From contig NZ_SOEY01000002.1 in NCBI RefSeq assembly GCF_004402535.1, positions 167,597 to 231,596 of the forward strand: a stretch of DNA of 64,000 nucleotides, written 5' to 3'. This document shows positions 38,997-47,552 of the stretch, piece after piece. The stretch is from Cryobacterium glaciale (lineage in GTDB: Bacteria; Actinomycetota; Actinomycetes; Actinomycetales; Microbacteriaceae). Position 1 is the first letter of the stretch. The number at the start of each line of letters is the position of its first letter. The position numbers and the translations under genes were made by a program. The notes beneath the pieces are model-generated. The model made no database searches. It worked only from the letters and a program-made list of their open reading frames with translations, and was not told where the DNA came from.

Positions 38997-39641
38997 ATGG
39001 ACCCGATCACCGCCCGGCTGTATCTCTGCACCAATGCCCGCAAGAGCCGCGGCGATTTCGCCGACTTCGTGACGGCGGCGTACTCCGGCGGGGTCGACAT
39101 CATCCAACTGCGCGACAAGAGCATCGATGCCGCCGAGGAGCTCGACTATCTCGAGATTCTGCGTTCGGTCGCCGACAAGCAAGCACGGCTCTGGGCGGTC
39201 AACGACCGCGCGGATATCGCCGTTCTCGCTGGCGCGCCGGTTTTTCACGTCGGCCAGACGGATCTGCCGTTGCCCGCAGCACGCAGTCTGCTCGGCGACG
39301 CCGCCCGCATCGGGTTGTCCACCCACACCACCGAACAAGTGGATGCCGCCCTTGTCGCCGACCGTCTCGACTATTTTTGCGTCGGCCCGGTCTGGGCAAC
39401 GCCCACGAAACCCGGTCGGGCAGCGGTTGGAACCGGCCTGCTGCGCTATGCGGCCGAGCAGAGCGCAGCAGCTGGCAGCGTGCGCCCGTGGTTTGCGATC
39501 GGAGGCATCGACCTTCACACCATCGATCAGGTGGTCGACGCCGGAGCTACCCGGGTAGTGGTGGTGCGCGCGATCACCGACGCCGACGACCCGACGGATG
39601 CCGCGAGGCGGCTGCTCGCCAGCCTCCCGCCGCTCGGCTAG
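38997..39641 (+). CDS. thiE: Thiamine-phosphate synthase ThiE
   Basis: A 214-residue TIM-barrel enzyme that joins HMP-pyrophosphate and thiazole phosphate to thiamine phosphate. It shows RLYLCTNARKS, GVDIIQLRDKSIDA, LWAVNDRADIAVLAG, FHVGQTDLPL, IGLSTHTTEQ and DYFCVGPVWATPTKPGRAAVG, then IGGIDLHTIDQVVDAGA. ATG 38997 begins the family's first strand; a longer frame upstream overlaps thiO and is not used. Divergent from thiO, convergent with the thiD-tenA gene. Confidence 0.95.
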   Translation: MDPITARLYLCTNARKSRGDFADFVTAAYSGGVDIIQLRDKSIDAAEELDYLEILRSVADKQARLWAVNDRADIAVLAGAPVFHVGQTDLPLPAARSLLGDAARIGLSTHTTEQVDAALVADRLDYFCVGPVWATPTKPGRAAVGTGLLRYAAEQSAAAGSVRPWFAIGGIDLHTIDQVVDAGATRVVVVRAITDADDPTDAARRLLASLPPLG

Positions 39642-39669
39642 TCGCACCCGGGTGGTCACCGCGTTCATC

Positions 39670-41217
39670 TCACGCCCGCACTAACTGCCGAGGGGCATCG
39701 AAGAAGTCGAGTTCAAACCGAGCCGAGGTCGCAAACGCCTGACGCATCGCCGCGCGTTCCGCGTTCGACGCCGTCGCTGCCACGTCGTCGGTGAGGGCGA
39801 TAGCTTGCTTCGTGGCCGCGGCGAATTCCTCATCGGAATACGTCTCCAGCCAGGCGGCATAGGGATGCGCGGCCGTTTCGGTGCGCGACAAATACGCGGC
39901 ATGCAGGCGGTCACCGACGTTGGCATACAGCCAGAAACAGGGCAACAGAGCGGCGAGAAGCACCGCATAGTTTCCGGCCGCGCCGGCTGCGAGCAGGTGC
40001 TCCAGATAGCCCGTCGTCACCGGGCCGGCTTCGCTGGGCTCCGGTTGCTGCCCAAGCCAACTTCGATGCAATTCCAGCTCGACATCGCGGCATCGCGCTG
40101 CCGAATCGGCGAGAAAACATTGCGCGCTCGCGGTCGGCGCGAGCTCACTGGCCCGCGCGAGCACGCTCGCGTAGGTGCCGAGATAGAGCGCATCCTGGGC
40201 CAGATAATAGGAGAAATCTTCCTCGGCGAGTGTGCCGCTGCCGAGGTCAGTAATGAACGGGAGGTCGAAAATTTGCAGGCGAGTCAGCTCGACGTCTCGC
40301 CACAGTGTCGAGCTGAAGGTCGGTGTCGAGCTGAACGCCGCCGAACCGGCGGGAATCGGTGACGTGCCTGCCGAGTCGGCGAACAGTCGATGAAAGTGGT
40401 GGATCGGGCCGTTTCCCTGGCCGACCCCAAGCTCGTCGGCGTGGGCCAGCGCGTCCTGGAGCCAGTCTTTCACTTCGGCCAGGGACTGCGCCCAATCACC
40501 AGTTCTGGCCTGCACCGTGGCCATCGCCGAGGAGAGGGAGCATCCGGTGCCGTGGGTGTTTGTGGTGCGGATACGTGGCAAGGCGACCTCGACCACGCTC
40601 TGCGCAAGCCGCCCGTTGGTGTTGACCAGGGCATCCGGGCAGCTGGTTTCGTTGAGATGGCCGCCCTTGACCAGAACGGTAGCGCCGGTGCTGTCCGACA
40701 ATCTTTTGCCCTGCTCGAGGGCCTCCGCCCAGTTGGCCGCCGGCCGCTCACCGAGCAAAATGGCCAGCTCGGGAACGTTGGGCGTGACCAGGTCGACCTG
40801 CAAAATCAGGTCACGCAGCGCCTGCTCGGCTGCCGGGTCGAGCAGGCGGTCGCCGCTCGTGGCCACCATGACCGGGTCGAGTACGACCAGCGGCGGACGG
40901 CACCGGGAGAGCCAGTCGCGCACCTCGGTGATCACATCGAGCTGCGCCAGCATACCGATCTTGACGGCGTCGATGGTCACATCGTCACTCACGGCGTTCA
41001 ATTGCTCGCGCAGAAAAGCGATCGGCGGGATGTGAACCGAGCGCACCCCGCGCGTATTCTGCGCCACCAACGCACTCACCACAGCCATGCCGTACCCGCC
41101 GTTGGCCGCAATGCTCTTGAGGTCGGCCTGAATGCCGGCACCGCCGGTCGGATCCGTCCCCGCGATACTGAGGATTCGGGGAATCTGCCGCAGGGCAAGC
41201 AGGGTTCGATCGATCAT
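39670..41217 (-). CDS. thiD: Bifunctional HMP(-P) kinase ThiD with TenA aminopyrimidine hydrolase domain
   Basis: A 515-residue fusion. The ThiD half (about 10-265) has ILSIAGTDPTGGAGIQADLKSIAANGGYGMAVVSALVAQNT, LDPVMVATSGDRLL and RTTNTHGTGCSLSSAMA. The TenA half (about 300-515) has FITDLGSGTLAEEDFSYYLAQDALYL, the Cys in ALLPCFWLYANVG and the late Glu in RFELDFF, so it belongs to the Cys-containing TenA class that salvages pyrimidine from broken thiamine. ATG 41217 is nine bases after GAAGGA; ATG 41226 abuts it. Controlled by the TPP riboswitch just upstream. Confidence 0.94.
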   Translation of the reverse strand: MIDRTLLALRQIPRILSIAGTDPTGGAGIQADLKSIAANGGYGMAVVSALVAQNTRGVRSVHIPPIAFLREQLNAVSDDVTIDAVKIGMLAQLDVITEVRDWLSRCRPPLVVLDPVMVATSGDRLLDPAAEQALRDLILQVDLVTPNVPELAILLGERPAANWAEALEQGKRLSDSTGATVLVKGGHLNETSCPDALVNTNGRLAQSVVEVALPRIRTTNTHGTGCSLSSAMATVQARTGDWAQSLAEVKDWLQDALAHADELGVGQGNGPIHHFHRLFADSAGTSPIPAGSAAFSSTPTFSSTLWRDVELTRLQIFDLPFITDLGSGTLAEEDFSYYLAQDALYLGTYASVLARASELAPTASAQCFLADSAARCRDVELELHRSWLGQQPEPSEAGPVTTGYLEHLLAAGAAGNYAVLLAALLPCFWLYANVGDRLHAAYLSRTETAAHPYAAWLETYSDEEFAAATKQAIALTDDVAATASNAERAAMRQAFATSARFELDFFDAPRQLVRA

Positions 41218-41220
41218 CCG

Positions 41221-41303
41221 TGACATTCCTTCGCTAGTACTAACTAGACAGGTTCAACGGGTAGTGATCTCAGCACGCACAGTATGTGCGGCACCCCGTG
41301 TCA
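41221..41303 (-). promoter_or_regulatory. TPP (THI-box) riboswitch of thiD-tenA
   Basis: Read on the minus strand the segment contains the conserved THI-box pieces in order: ACGGGGTGCC, a variable GCAC...GTGC stem, GCTGAGATCA, TACCCGTTGAACCTG, then the GTTAGTACTAGCGAAGGA end. The outer bases TGACA (41303-41299) pair with TGTCA (41225-41221), which includes the first ATG (41226-41224) and abuts the GAAGGA ribosome-binding site, so thiamine pyrophosphate would close this helix and block translation initiation. Confidence 0.93.
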
Positions 41304-41382
41304 AGACTCCAGCCTATACGCGGACACGGATCCAGCACGCGACACCGCGGAAGTCGCGTCCGCCCGCCTGTGACGACCTGCT

Positions 41383-41658
41383 CTAGTGCACCGGTTTGCG
41401 CGGGGCTTCACCTGACAGTTCGCGGAGCGCGGCCAGGTGGCCGCCGATGGCCGTGTGCCCGCGCGGAGTGAGGGCGGCGGTCGTCGTCCGCCGGGCATCC
41501 GCTCGTGCGGGCGATGCCTGCTTCACGGTCACCACGTAGTCCAGCTCGATCAGGTTGCGGATGGTCTTCGACGGAGTCGCCTCGCTCAGTTCCAATATTG
41601 CGGCGATAGCGGTGAATTCTGCAACGCCGGTCGCCCGCAGCAGCGCGCACGGCCTCAC
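41383..41658 (-). CDS. Winged-helix transcription regulator, N-terminus lost
   Basis: A 91-residue reading frame that matches the second half of small winged-helix regulators of the IHxPTRLRI-type: FTAIAAILELSEATPSKTIRNLIELDYVVTVKQ then a wing (ARADARRTTTAALTPRGHTAIGGHLAALREL). Upstream in the same frame the sequence still reads FDKAIHSPTGVRPCALLR, the expected beginning of the domain, but this is cut off by a TGA and has no start codon except GTG 41658. It is probably a truncated or decaying gene. It lies among other remnants. Confidence 0.55.
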   Translation of the reverse strand: MRPCALLRATGVAEFTAIAAILELSEATPSKTIRNLIELDYVVTVKQASPARADARRTTTAALTPRGHTAIGGHLAALRELSGEAPRKPVH

Positions 41659-41695
41659 TCCGGTTGGTGAGTGGATTGCTTTGTCGAATCAGGGG

Positions 41696-41970
41696 TTAAC
41701 CGACCCGGAGCAGTTCCCGCGAGTTGGTCAGGTCGTAGATGGCCGAACTGAAGAGGGCTATGACGAACCCGACCCCCTCGGTCGCGACGGCAGGCTTTAA
41801 ACGGTCGCAAATTGCGTCGACCGATTATCTCTGGTCCGTCATCGCCAGGTCGACGAGGTCCGGGCGCATGGCCGCCAGCTCGATGGCGAGCTGGGCACTC
41901 AGGGAAAACCCGACTACCGCCGCTGGAGCCCGCGTGCACGAGAGTCAGACTCTCCTGTGGATCGCCTGCG
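41696..41970 (-). pseudogene. Remnant of an alpha/beta hydrolase gene
   Basis: Between the winged-helix fragment and the DUF1648 gene the minus strand holds broken coding sequence. One frame reads APAAVVGFSLSAQLAIELAA and MRPDLVDLAM, which resembles the nucleophile-elbow helix of alpha/beta hydrolases, then meets a TAA near 41825; the frame continues to SSAIYDLTNSRELLRVG and a TAA at 41696. A second frame just upstream reads ESLTLVHAG, as at the front of such a domain. No intact gene is present. Confidence 0.5.
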
Positions 41971-42972
41971 TCATGACGTGACTTCCTTTGAGTCTCCTGG
42001 CGCTGCGGAGTTACCGTCTCGAAGAGTGGCCAGGAGGGCTGCCGGCGTTTCGGGATCATCGAGAGTGATCGCAAACTGCTTCTGATTCGTTGTGGTCACG
42101 ATCAGCCCCGGCCCCTTCCTCAGAATGACAGCGGATCGTCCGGGCATGATTCGATACCCCCACCCGCCCCACTCGGTGGGGCGGAGTTCCGCCGCCTCGA
42201 TCATGTCAATGGCTTCTAAACGGATGCGTTTCAACGGAATTCGAAATATCGCCGAGACCACCCGCAGACCGCGCCAATCGGCGGTCACTCGGAGGCGGAT
42301 GAACGATGCAACCAGCAGAATCGCTGCACTCATCACCGCTATGCCGAAGAACTGGTCGGATACTCGCCCGTCGATGACCGCCGGTCCATAGATCACGGAG
42401 CCGAGAACGATCAGTCCAATCGCCACCCAAGCGAACATGTTTCCCGTGATCGTTTGGGACCACGCGCCCGTCTCACTGGGCGCGAATTCGAATCGTCTCG
42501 CGACGTCCGTCGCCTCGACGCGGGGCTTGGGCGAGATTGCAAACGGGATGAGCCCATAGCCTGCAGCGACAATCGATACGATGACCCACGGCCCCAGTAC
42601 GACCTCATACGGGTCGCCCACCTGCATCGTCAGACCCGCCGAAAGTAGCCACGTGACGGCGCCCATCCCGCCAAACACACCCAGAAAGAAGTAGGTTCCG
42701 CGCCTGGCCCGCGCGCTGATTCCTGGCCAAAAACTTACCGCGACGCCGGCAACGGCGGGCACACCGCTCAATGCGAGGTTCAAGGCGAGCAACGTTCCAA
42801 CAGCCATCGCGTCGTCGGCTGGTCCCGAACCTGACCAATGCGAGGCGAGCTCGGCCGGAAGCGCGTCCCGCCAAGCCAACCACGAGATGATCACCACCAG
42901 CACCGGCACGCACAAGGATGCCCCGGCCAGGCTTCTCCGGGTTATCTCGGCCCTCATATTCTTGTCACTCAT
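41971..42972 (-). CDS. DUF1648-domain membrane protein
   Basis: A 333-residue membrane protein. The N-terminal part matches DUF1648: a first TM, then WRDALPAELASHWSGSGPADDAM, and further TM segments near 53-80, 92-115, 125-148, 180-200 and 207-225. The C-terminal cytosolic region (about 230-333) resembles a PH-like fold. Its start overlaps the stop of the GntR gene by four bases. Such GntR(YtrA)/DUF1648 pairs occur in several Gram-positive groups; function unknown. Confidence 0.85.
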   Translation of the reverse strand: MSDKNMRAEITRRSLAGASLCVPVLVVIISWLAWRDALPAELASHWSGSGPADDAMAVGTLLALNLALSGVPAVAGVAVSFWPGISARARRGTYFFLGVFGGMGAVTWLLSAGLTMQVGDPYEVVLGPWVIVSIVAAGYGLIPFAISPKPRVEATDVARRFEFAPSETGAWSQTITGNMFAWVAIGLIVLGSVIYGPAVIDGRVSDQFFGIAVMSAAILLVASFIRLRVTADWRGLRVVSAIFRIPLKRIRLEAIDMIEAAELRPTEWGGWGYRIMPGRSAVILRKGPGLIVTTTNQKQFAITLDDPETPAALLATLRDGNSAAPGDSKEVTS

Positions 42973-43325
42973 GTAGCCCCACCCCTCTGGATCAATCGCA
43001 AAATATCTGGCTGCGTCAGCCCCAACTTGCGCGCCTCATTCATCAATTCGGCCACCAACTCGGTCACGCGAATAAGTCCGGCGCCAGCGTCTTGGCGCAC
43101 GAACGCCCCGCGCCCCTGACGCATTTCAATCACACCGTCGTCCCGCAGTTGCGCGTATGCCCGCAAGACCGTGTGCATGTTCACTCGCAAAGACTTTGCC
43201 AGATCACGTGCAGGAGGCAGCCGGTCGCCAGGTTTCAGTTCACCGTTCACGACCCCGGAACGCACCTGCACGGCGATCTGCGCGGCCAGCGACACCGTCA
43301 AAGCCGCATCCACCACGAACAACAT
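42969..43325 (-). CDS. GntR-family regulator, YtrA-like short form
   Basis: A 118-residue regulator with a GntR winged helix (about 12-78): VSLAAQIAVQVRSGVVNGELKPGDRLPPARDLAKSLRVNMHTVLRAYAQLRDDGVIEMRQGRGAFV, and a short helical tail in place of a ligand domain. ATG 43325 is chosen; no ribosome-binding site is seen, and the sequence GTTATAAAC lies right before it, so a leaderless message is possible. It probably represses its own unit with the DUF1648 gene. 43326-43500 shows no feature. Confidence 0.87.
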   Translation of the reverse strand: MLFVVDAALTVSLAAQIAVQVRSGVVNGELKPGDRLPPARDLAKSLRVNMHTVLRAYAQLRDDGVIEMRQGRGAFVRQDAGAGLIRVTELVAELMNEARKLGLTQPDILRLIQRGGAT

Positions 43326-43500
43326 GTTTATAACACTACTAGAACAATCCACTCTGACAGACGGCACCGACCATGAAGCGCATCGAGCCGACGTCGGTAG
43401 CGGTTGCCTCAGAGGCCTCGGTAGACCTCATAGCGCCAGGGGCTGTGGCACATCTAGCTCGGAGCCCCAGGCACTCCCGACGGTTAGCAGGTCGTGCGCG

Positions 43501-44502
43501 TTATGCGTCCTTCGCCTCGATCTGCCGGGCCCAGTCGATGATCAGGCGCATACCGTCGGTAAAACTCGGCTCGTGCGGACGGTTGAGAAACGCGTGGAAG
43601 GTTCCGGGCAGCACGTGGTAATCCACTGCGACCCCGGCCGCTGAAAGTTCCTGGGCGAACTGGCCGCCGGAGGAACGCATCGAGTCCCGATCGGCGTCGA
43701 CCATGAGCGTCGGTGGAAAGTTTTGGAGGGCGTGGCCGCCAGCAAATGCGTGTGGTTCCGCCAATGCGGTTCGCGTACCGGCGTAGTAGAGATTTGTCAG
43801 GTTCAGGAGCATCGGCGTATGCACAAAACGGCGCGGACCGCGGAGGCGGCCGCGCAACCGACGCGACCGCTTCGGCAGTGCCGCATGGAACAGCCCGTAC
43901 GCGAAGAACGCACCGACGAGAGCGTCAGCACCGCCGTCCGCCAGCCGAAGGACGGCGCCGGCCGACAAACAAGCACCGGCGCTGGCTCCGCCCAGAATGA
44001 CCTCGTTAGGTGAATCGCTCTGCACCTCCCTGACGACGGCCACGACATCGTCAACGGGGACGGGATAGTGGACGCCTGGGCTCCGACCGAACCCGTTCGG
44101 TGACCGACGAATCGTTGAGATTCTTGCGAGTCGATAGGCAACGGTGACGACGGTGAATCCCGCTGCGGCCAGTGTTCGCGCGACCTCATGCGACTCGGGC
44201 TGGTCGAGGCTGCCCCTGAAGAATCCTCCCCCGTGAATCCACACGATCGTTGCAGATTTGACTGACGCCGTGCCGACGGGCGGCGAGTACCAACGCACCG
44301 GTATCGAGCCGTGCAGGCCCTCGATTATTCTGTCCACAGAATCGACAGCCTGATCGAGCGACTTCACGCTGTCGACGCCCGGAAAATGGGCCCGGGCAGC
44401 AACAACAGACGATTCCCCATTCGTGAACCCTAGCGCGCCCGGCCTGCGGCGCTTGTTCGGGTGAGTGGCGGCATCCGCTTCGAGCCGTGAGTTCCAAGCC
44501 AT
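43501..44502 (-). CDS. Alpha/beta-hydrolase, hormone-sensitive-lipase family esterase
   Basis: A 333-residue esterase. The oxyanion-hole motif HGGGF lies in IVWIHGGGFFRGS, the nucleophile Ser in ILGGASAGACLSA, the Asp in MVDADRDSMRSSG and the His in LPGTFHAFLN. No secretion signal. The first codons, about residues 3-11, run through one arm of the inverted repeat at 44471-44580. The natural ester is unknown; single-gene unit. Confidence 0.87.
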   Translation of the reverse strand: MAWNSRLEADAATHPNKRRRPGALGFTNGESSVVAARAHFPGVDSVKSLDQAVDSVDRIIEGLHGSIPVRWYSPPVGTASVKSATIVWIHGGGFFRGSLDQPESHEVARTLAAAGFTVVTVAYRLARISTIRRSPNGFGRSPGVHYPVPVDDVVAVVREVQSDSPNEVILGGASAGACLSAGAVLRLADGGADALVGAFFAYGLFHAALPKRSRRLRGRLRGPRRFVHTPMLLNLTNLYYAGTRTALAEPHAFAGGHALQNFPPTLMVDADRDSMRSSGGQFAQELSAAGVAVDYHVLPGTFHAFLNRPHEPSFTDGMRLIIDWARQIEAKDA

Positions 44503-44580
44503 TCTGCCGCCGGAAATCGCTCAGAACTCACGGCTCGGCGAAAGAAACGTGCCAAGACTCACAGCTCGGCGAGCGGATGC
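44471..44580. repeat. Imperfect inverted repeat with an internal third copy, at the esterase start
   Basis: GCATCCGCTTCGAGCCGTGA (44471-44490) faces GACTCACAGCTCGGCGAGCG-GATGC (44556-44580) as an imperfect inverted copy, and a further copy of the core (GAACTCACGGCTCGGCG, 44524-44540) lies between them. It covers the esterase start and its upstream region. It may be an operator array or a dispersed repeat. 44581-44705 shows nothing else. Confidence 0.5.
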
Positions 44581-44705
44581 GGCGGCGCGCTCCCCTCCCG
44601 CGCGAATGGCGGGTGTCTACCCGACCGAACGCCAACTTCAGGCCACTTTTCACCCGAAATCACCGCGATTTCAATCTGCACGGGTCAACCGGCAGGAGGC
44701 AAAGA

Positions 44706-44743
44706 AAATCACCCCGGACTTCCACAGAAGTCCGAGGCGATTT
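44706..44743. terminator. Terminator after tRNA-Thr/tRNA-Met
   Basis: CCCCGGACTT (44712-44721) pairs with AAGTCCGAGG (44728-44737) with one wobble, flanked by AAAATC and GATTTT that lengthen the stem. On the minus strand it is followed by GATTTTCTTT. It lies 15 bases after the tRNA-Met gene. Confidence 0.85.
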
Positions 44744-44757
44744 TAGTGAATACCGTG

Positions 44758-44831
44758 TAGCGGGAGCGGGAATTGAACCCGCGACACCACGATTATGAGC
44801 CGTGTGCTCTAACCAACTGAGCTACCCCGCC
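44758..44831 (-). tRNA. tRNA-Met (CAT), elongator type
   Basis: A 74-base cloverleaf with acceptor GGCGGGG/TCCCGCT, D arm GCTCAGTTGGTTAGAGC, anticodon loop CTCATAA with anticodon CAT, and T arm GGTTCAATTCC. Position 1 pairs, unlike initiator tRNA, so elongator Met is likely, although a lysidine-modified Ile tRNA cannot be excluded by sequence alone. The CCA end is not encoded. Confidence 0.93.
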
Positions 44832-44862
44832 GCGACTTGTCGGCTGTTCGCTTCCAAGCCTG

Positions 44863-44934
<72 letters not shown>

Positions 44935-45062
44935 AGAGCAACCAAAGAACAGTAGCAATGCCGCGTTTTTGGCAACCTAGAAACTTTATCACCCCGACAG
45001 CGCGCTCCAGACCACTTCCCCCACGCTACGGGCATCCAGCAGTGATGCCGTAACATTTTAGG

Positions 45063-46763
45063 ATGACTGGCACCAAACTGACTTCCGGCACCGAATGGTG
45101 GCGCACAGCCGTTATCTATCAGATCTACCCGCGATCATTCGCCGATGCCAACGGTGACGGCATGGGTGACCTCGCCGGCATCAGCGCGCGGCTGCCCCAG
45201 CTCAAAGACCTCGGCATCGATGCCATCTGGCTCTCTCCCTTCTATACGTCGCCGCAGCGCGATGCCGGCTACGACGTCGCCGATTACTGCAACGTCGACC
45301 CCCTGTTCGGCACCCTCGACGATTTCGAGGTGCTGCAGCGCACCGCCCATGACCTCGGCATCCGCGTCATCGTTGACATCGTGCCCAACCATTCCTCGAG
45401 CGACCACGGCTGGTTCCAGGCGGCCCTCGCCGCCGGCCCTGGCAGTGAAGAACGCGCCCGCTACACCTTCCGCGACGGCAGGGGAGAGAACGGCGAGCTG
45501 CCCCCGAACAACTGGGAGTCCGTTTTCGGTGGCCTGGCCTGGACCCGCACGACCGATCCGGACGGCACCCCCGGCCAGTGGTACCTGCACCTGTTCGACA
45601 GCAGCCAGCCCGACTTCGACTGGGACAGCGACTGGGTACGTGAGCAGTTCCGCGCGGTGCTGCGCTTCTGGCTCGACCGCGGCGTCGACGGCTTTCGAGT
45701 GGATGTTGCGCACGGCATGATCAAGGCTCCCGGCCTCCCCGATTACACGCCTCCCGCGGAGGGCGGCAGTATGGGCGGGGCGCCGGCATCCGCTTTGGAA
45801 CCGGGCATCACAGCCGAGACGCCGCTGACCGCGCCCTACTGGGCGCAGGAGGGCGTGCACGAGATCTACCGCGACTGGCACCAGGTGCTCGCCGCCTACC
45901 CCGGCGACCGCGTGCTCGCCGCCGAAGCCTGGGTCGACCCGCTCAGCCAGATGGCCAAGTGGGTGCGCCCCGACGAGATGCACCAGGCCTTCAACTTCGC
46001 CTACCTCGAGACCCCGTGGAACGCCGCGAAGCTCAAGAGTGTCATCGACGAGTCGCTCGAAGCCTTTGGCAACGTGGGCGCACCGAGCACGTGGGTGCTC
46101 TCCAACCACGACGTGGTGCGCCACGCCTCCCGGCTCGCCCTCACCGGCGACAATCTGCAGGGGCACGGCATCGGTCCAAAGACGGTCGGGCTACCCGACA
46201 CGGCGCTCGGCCTGCGGCGCGCGCGGGCGGCATCCGCTTTGATGCTGTCGCTGCCCGGCTCGAGCTACCTGTACCAGGGTGAAGAGCTCGGCCTGCCCGA
46301 AGCCGTCGACCTGCCCGACCATGCCCGCGAAGACCCCACCTGGTTTCGAACGAAGGGCGAGCGTTACGGGCGAGACGGATGCCGCGTGCCGATTCCGTGG
46401 GAAGCCGCCGGCGAATCGTTCGGCTTCAGCACCGGCGCGAAGAGCTGGTTGCCGCAGCCGAGGGAGTGGGCCGGGCTGGCGCGAGACCAGCAGGACGGCG
46501 TGGCCGGATCGACACTCGAGCTGTACAAGCTTGCGCTGCGGCTGCGCCGCGAGCACTCCCTCGCCTCCGGCACGGTCGAGTGGCTCGAAGGGTTCGGTCC
46601 CGAAGTCGCGGCGTACCGCAATGGCGACGTGACCGTCGTGGCCAACACGGGTACGGCATCCGTTCAACTGCCGGCGGGTGACGTGCTGCTGGCGAGTGAA
46701 GACCTCGTCGGCCGCACCCTGCCCGGAGACGCGACCGCCTGGTTGCGCTCAGCACAGGCATGA
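45063..46763 (+). CDS. GH13-family alpha-glucosidase / oligo-1,6-glucosidase type
   Basis: A 566-residue glycoside hydrolase acting on alpha-glucosidic bonds, probably in the cytosol since it has no signal peptide. The barrel starts WWRTAVIYQIYPRSFADANGDGMGDL. Conserved regions: VDIVPNHSS, nucleophile Asp214 in GFRVDVAHG, acid/base Glu288 in AAEAW, and Asp350 in LSNHDVVRH. The residues following region II favour small malto-oligosaccharides or sucrose-type substrates rather than starch. ATG 45063. The alarmone synthetase gene overlaps its end by four bases, an unusual pairing. Confidence 0.92.
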   Translation: MTGTKLTSGTEWWRTAVIYQIYPRSFADANGDGMGDLAGISARLPQLKDLGIDAIWLSPFYTSPQRDAGYDVADYCNVDPLFGTLDDFEVLQRTAHDLGIRVIVDIVPNHSSSDHGWFQAALAAGPGSEERARYTFRDGRGENGELPPNNWESVFGGLAWTRTTDPDGTPGQWYLHLFDSSQPDFDWDSDWVREQFRAVLRFWLDRGVDGFRVDVAHGMIKAPGLPDYTPPAEGGSMGGAPASALEPGITAETPLTAPYWAQEGVHEIYRDWHQVLAAYPGDRVLAAEAWVDPLSQMAKWVRPDEMHQAFNFAYLETPWNAAKLKSVIDESLEAFGNVGAPSTWVLSNHDVVRHASRLALTGDNLQGHGIGPKTVGLPDTALGLRRARAASALMLSLPGSSYLYQGEELGLPEAVDLPDHAREDPTWFRTKGERYGRDGCRVPIPWEAAGESFGFSTGAKSWLPQPREWAGLARDQQDGVAGSTLELYKLALRLRREHSLASGTVEWLEGFGPEVAAYRNGDVTVVANTGTASVQLPAGDVLLASEDLVGRTLPGDATAWLRSAQA

Positions 46764-47542
46764 CCGACGCCGCAGGCCGGCCGAACGACACCGGCAGCAC
46801 CGCGCTGGCGAGCATCGCCGCGATGCGAGAGCTGAAGCTCGAGCTGACCCGGTTCATGATGTCGTACAAATTCGCGAGCGACGAGATGCTCACCAAGATC
46901 AACATTCTGAAGGAGGAGTTCAACTCGATCCACGACTACAGTCCGATCGAGCATGTCAGCTCGCGGCTCAAGTCGCCCGAAGGCATTCTGCAGAAGGCCG
47001 TCCGCAAGGGATATCCGCTCGAACTCGACGGTATCCGCGACAATATCCAGGACATCGCGGGCATTCGCATCACCTGCAGCTTCATCTCGGACACCTATCG
47101 CATCCGCGACCTGCTCGCCGGGCAGCGGGACGTGACGGTACTGCACGAGAAGGACTACATTCGGCAGCCGAAAGCCAACGGCTACCAGAGCCTGCACCTC
47201 ATCGTCGCGATTCCGGTGTTCATGTCCGACCGCGTGCAGCCGGTCACCGTGGAGATTCAGATTCGCACCATCGCCATGGACTTCTGGGCAAGCCTCGAGC
47301 ACAAGATCTTCTACAAGTACAACGGTGCCGTGCCCGACACGCTCGTCGAAGACCTGCGGCAGGCAGCGGATGCCGCCAGTCGCCTCGACGTGAAGATGGA
47401 GCTGCTGCACGACCAGGTCGTGGCGCTCGAAAGCGTCGATCCCAATGATGCCGACCTGTTCAGTTTCGACGGACTGCCGCCGTTTCCGCTGCCGAAGGGC
47501 CTGCTCGATTCGTTCATGCGCGGCCGCACCGAGGCGGAATAG
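46760..47542 (+). CDS. Small alarmone synthetase, (p)ppGpp synthase without hydrolase domain
   Basis: A 260-residue RelA/SpoT-type synthetase of the RelQ/SasB size class. The synthetase region has HVSSRLKSPEGILQKAVRKGYP, DIAGIRITCSFISDTYRIRDLL, KDYIRQPKANGYQSLHLIV and EIQIRTIAMDFWASLEHKIFYKY. It lacks the HD hydrolase domain and the TGS-ACT regulatory parts, so it only makes alarmone. The start overlaps the glucosidase stop (ATGA), so it is translated from the same message; why sugar hydrolysis and stringent signalling are joined is unknown. Confidence 0.93.
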   Translation: MTDAAGRPNDTGSTALASIAAMRELKLELTRFMMSYKFASDEMLTKINILKEEFNSIHDYSPIEHVSSRLKSPEGILQKAVRKGYPLELDGIRDNIQDIAGIRITCSFISDTYRIRDLLAGQRDVTVLHEKDYIRQPKANGYQSLHLIVAIPVFMSDRVQPVTVEIQIRTIAMDFWASLEHKIFYKYNGAVPDTLVEDLRQAADAASRLDVKMELLHDQVVALESVDPNDADLFSFDGLPPFPLPKGLLDSFMRGRTEAE

Positions 47543-47552
47543 CCCGCACCGG

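Noticed and set aside
44758..44831. Initiator tRNA-fMet
   Set aside because: The first acceptor position pairs, and the anticodon stem lacks the GGG/CCC triple of initiators.
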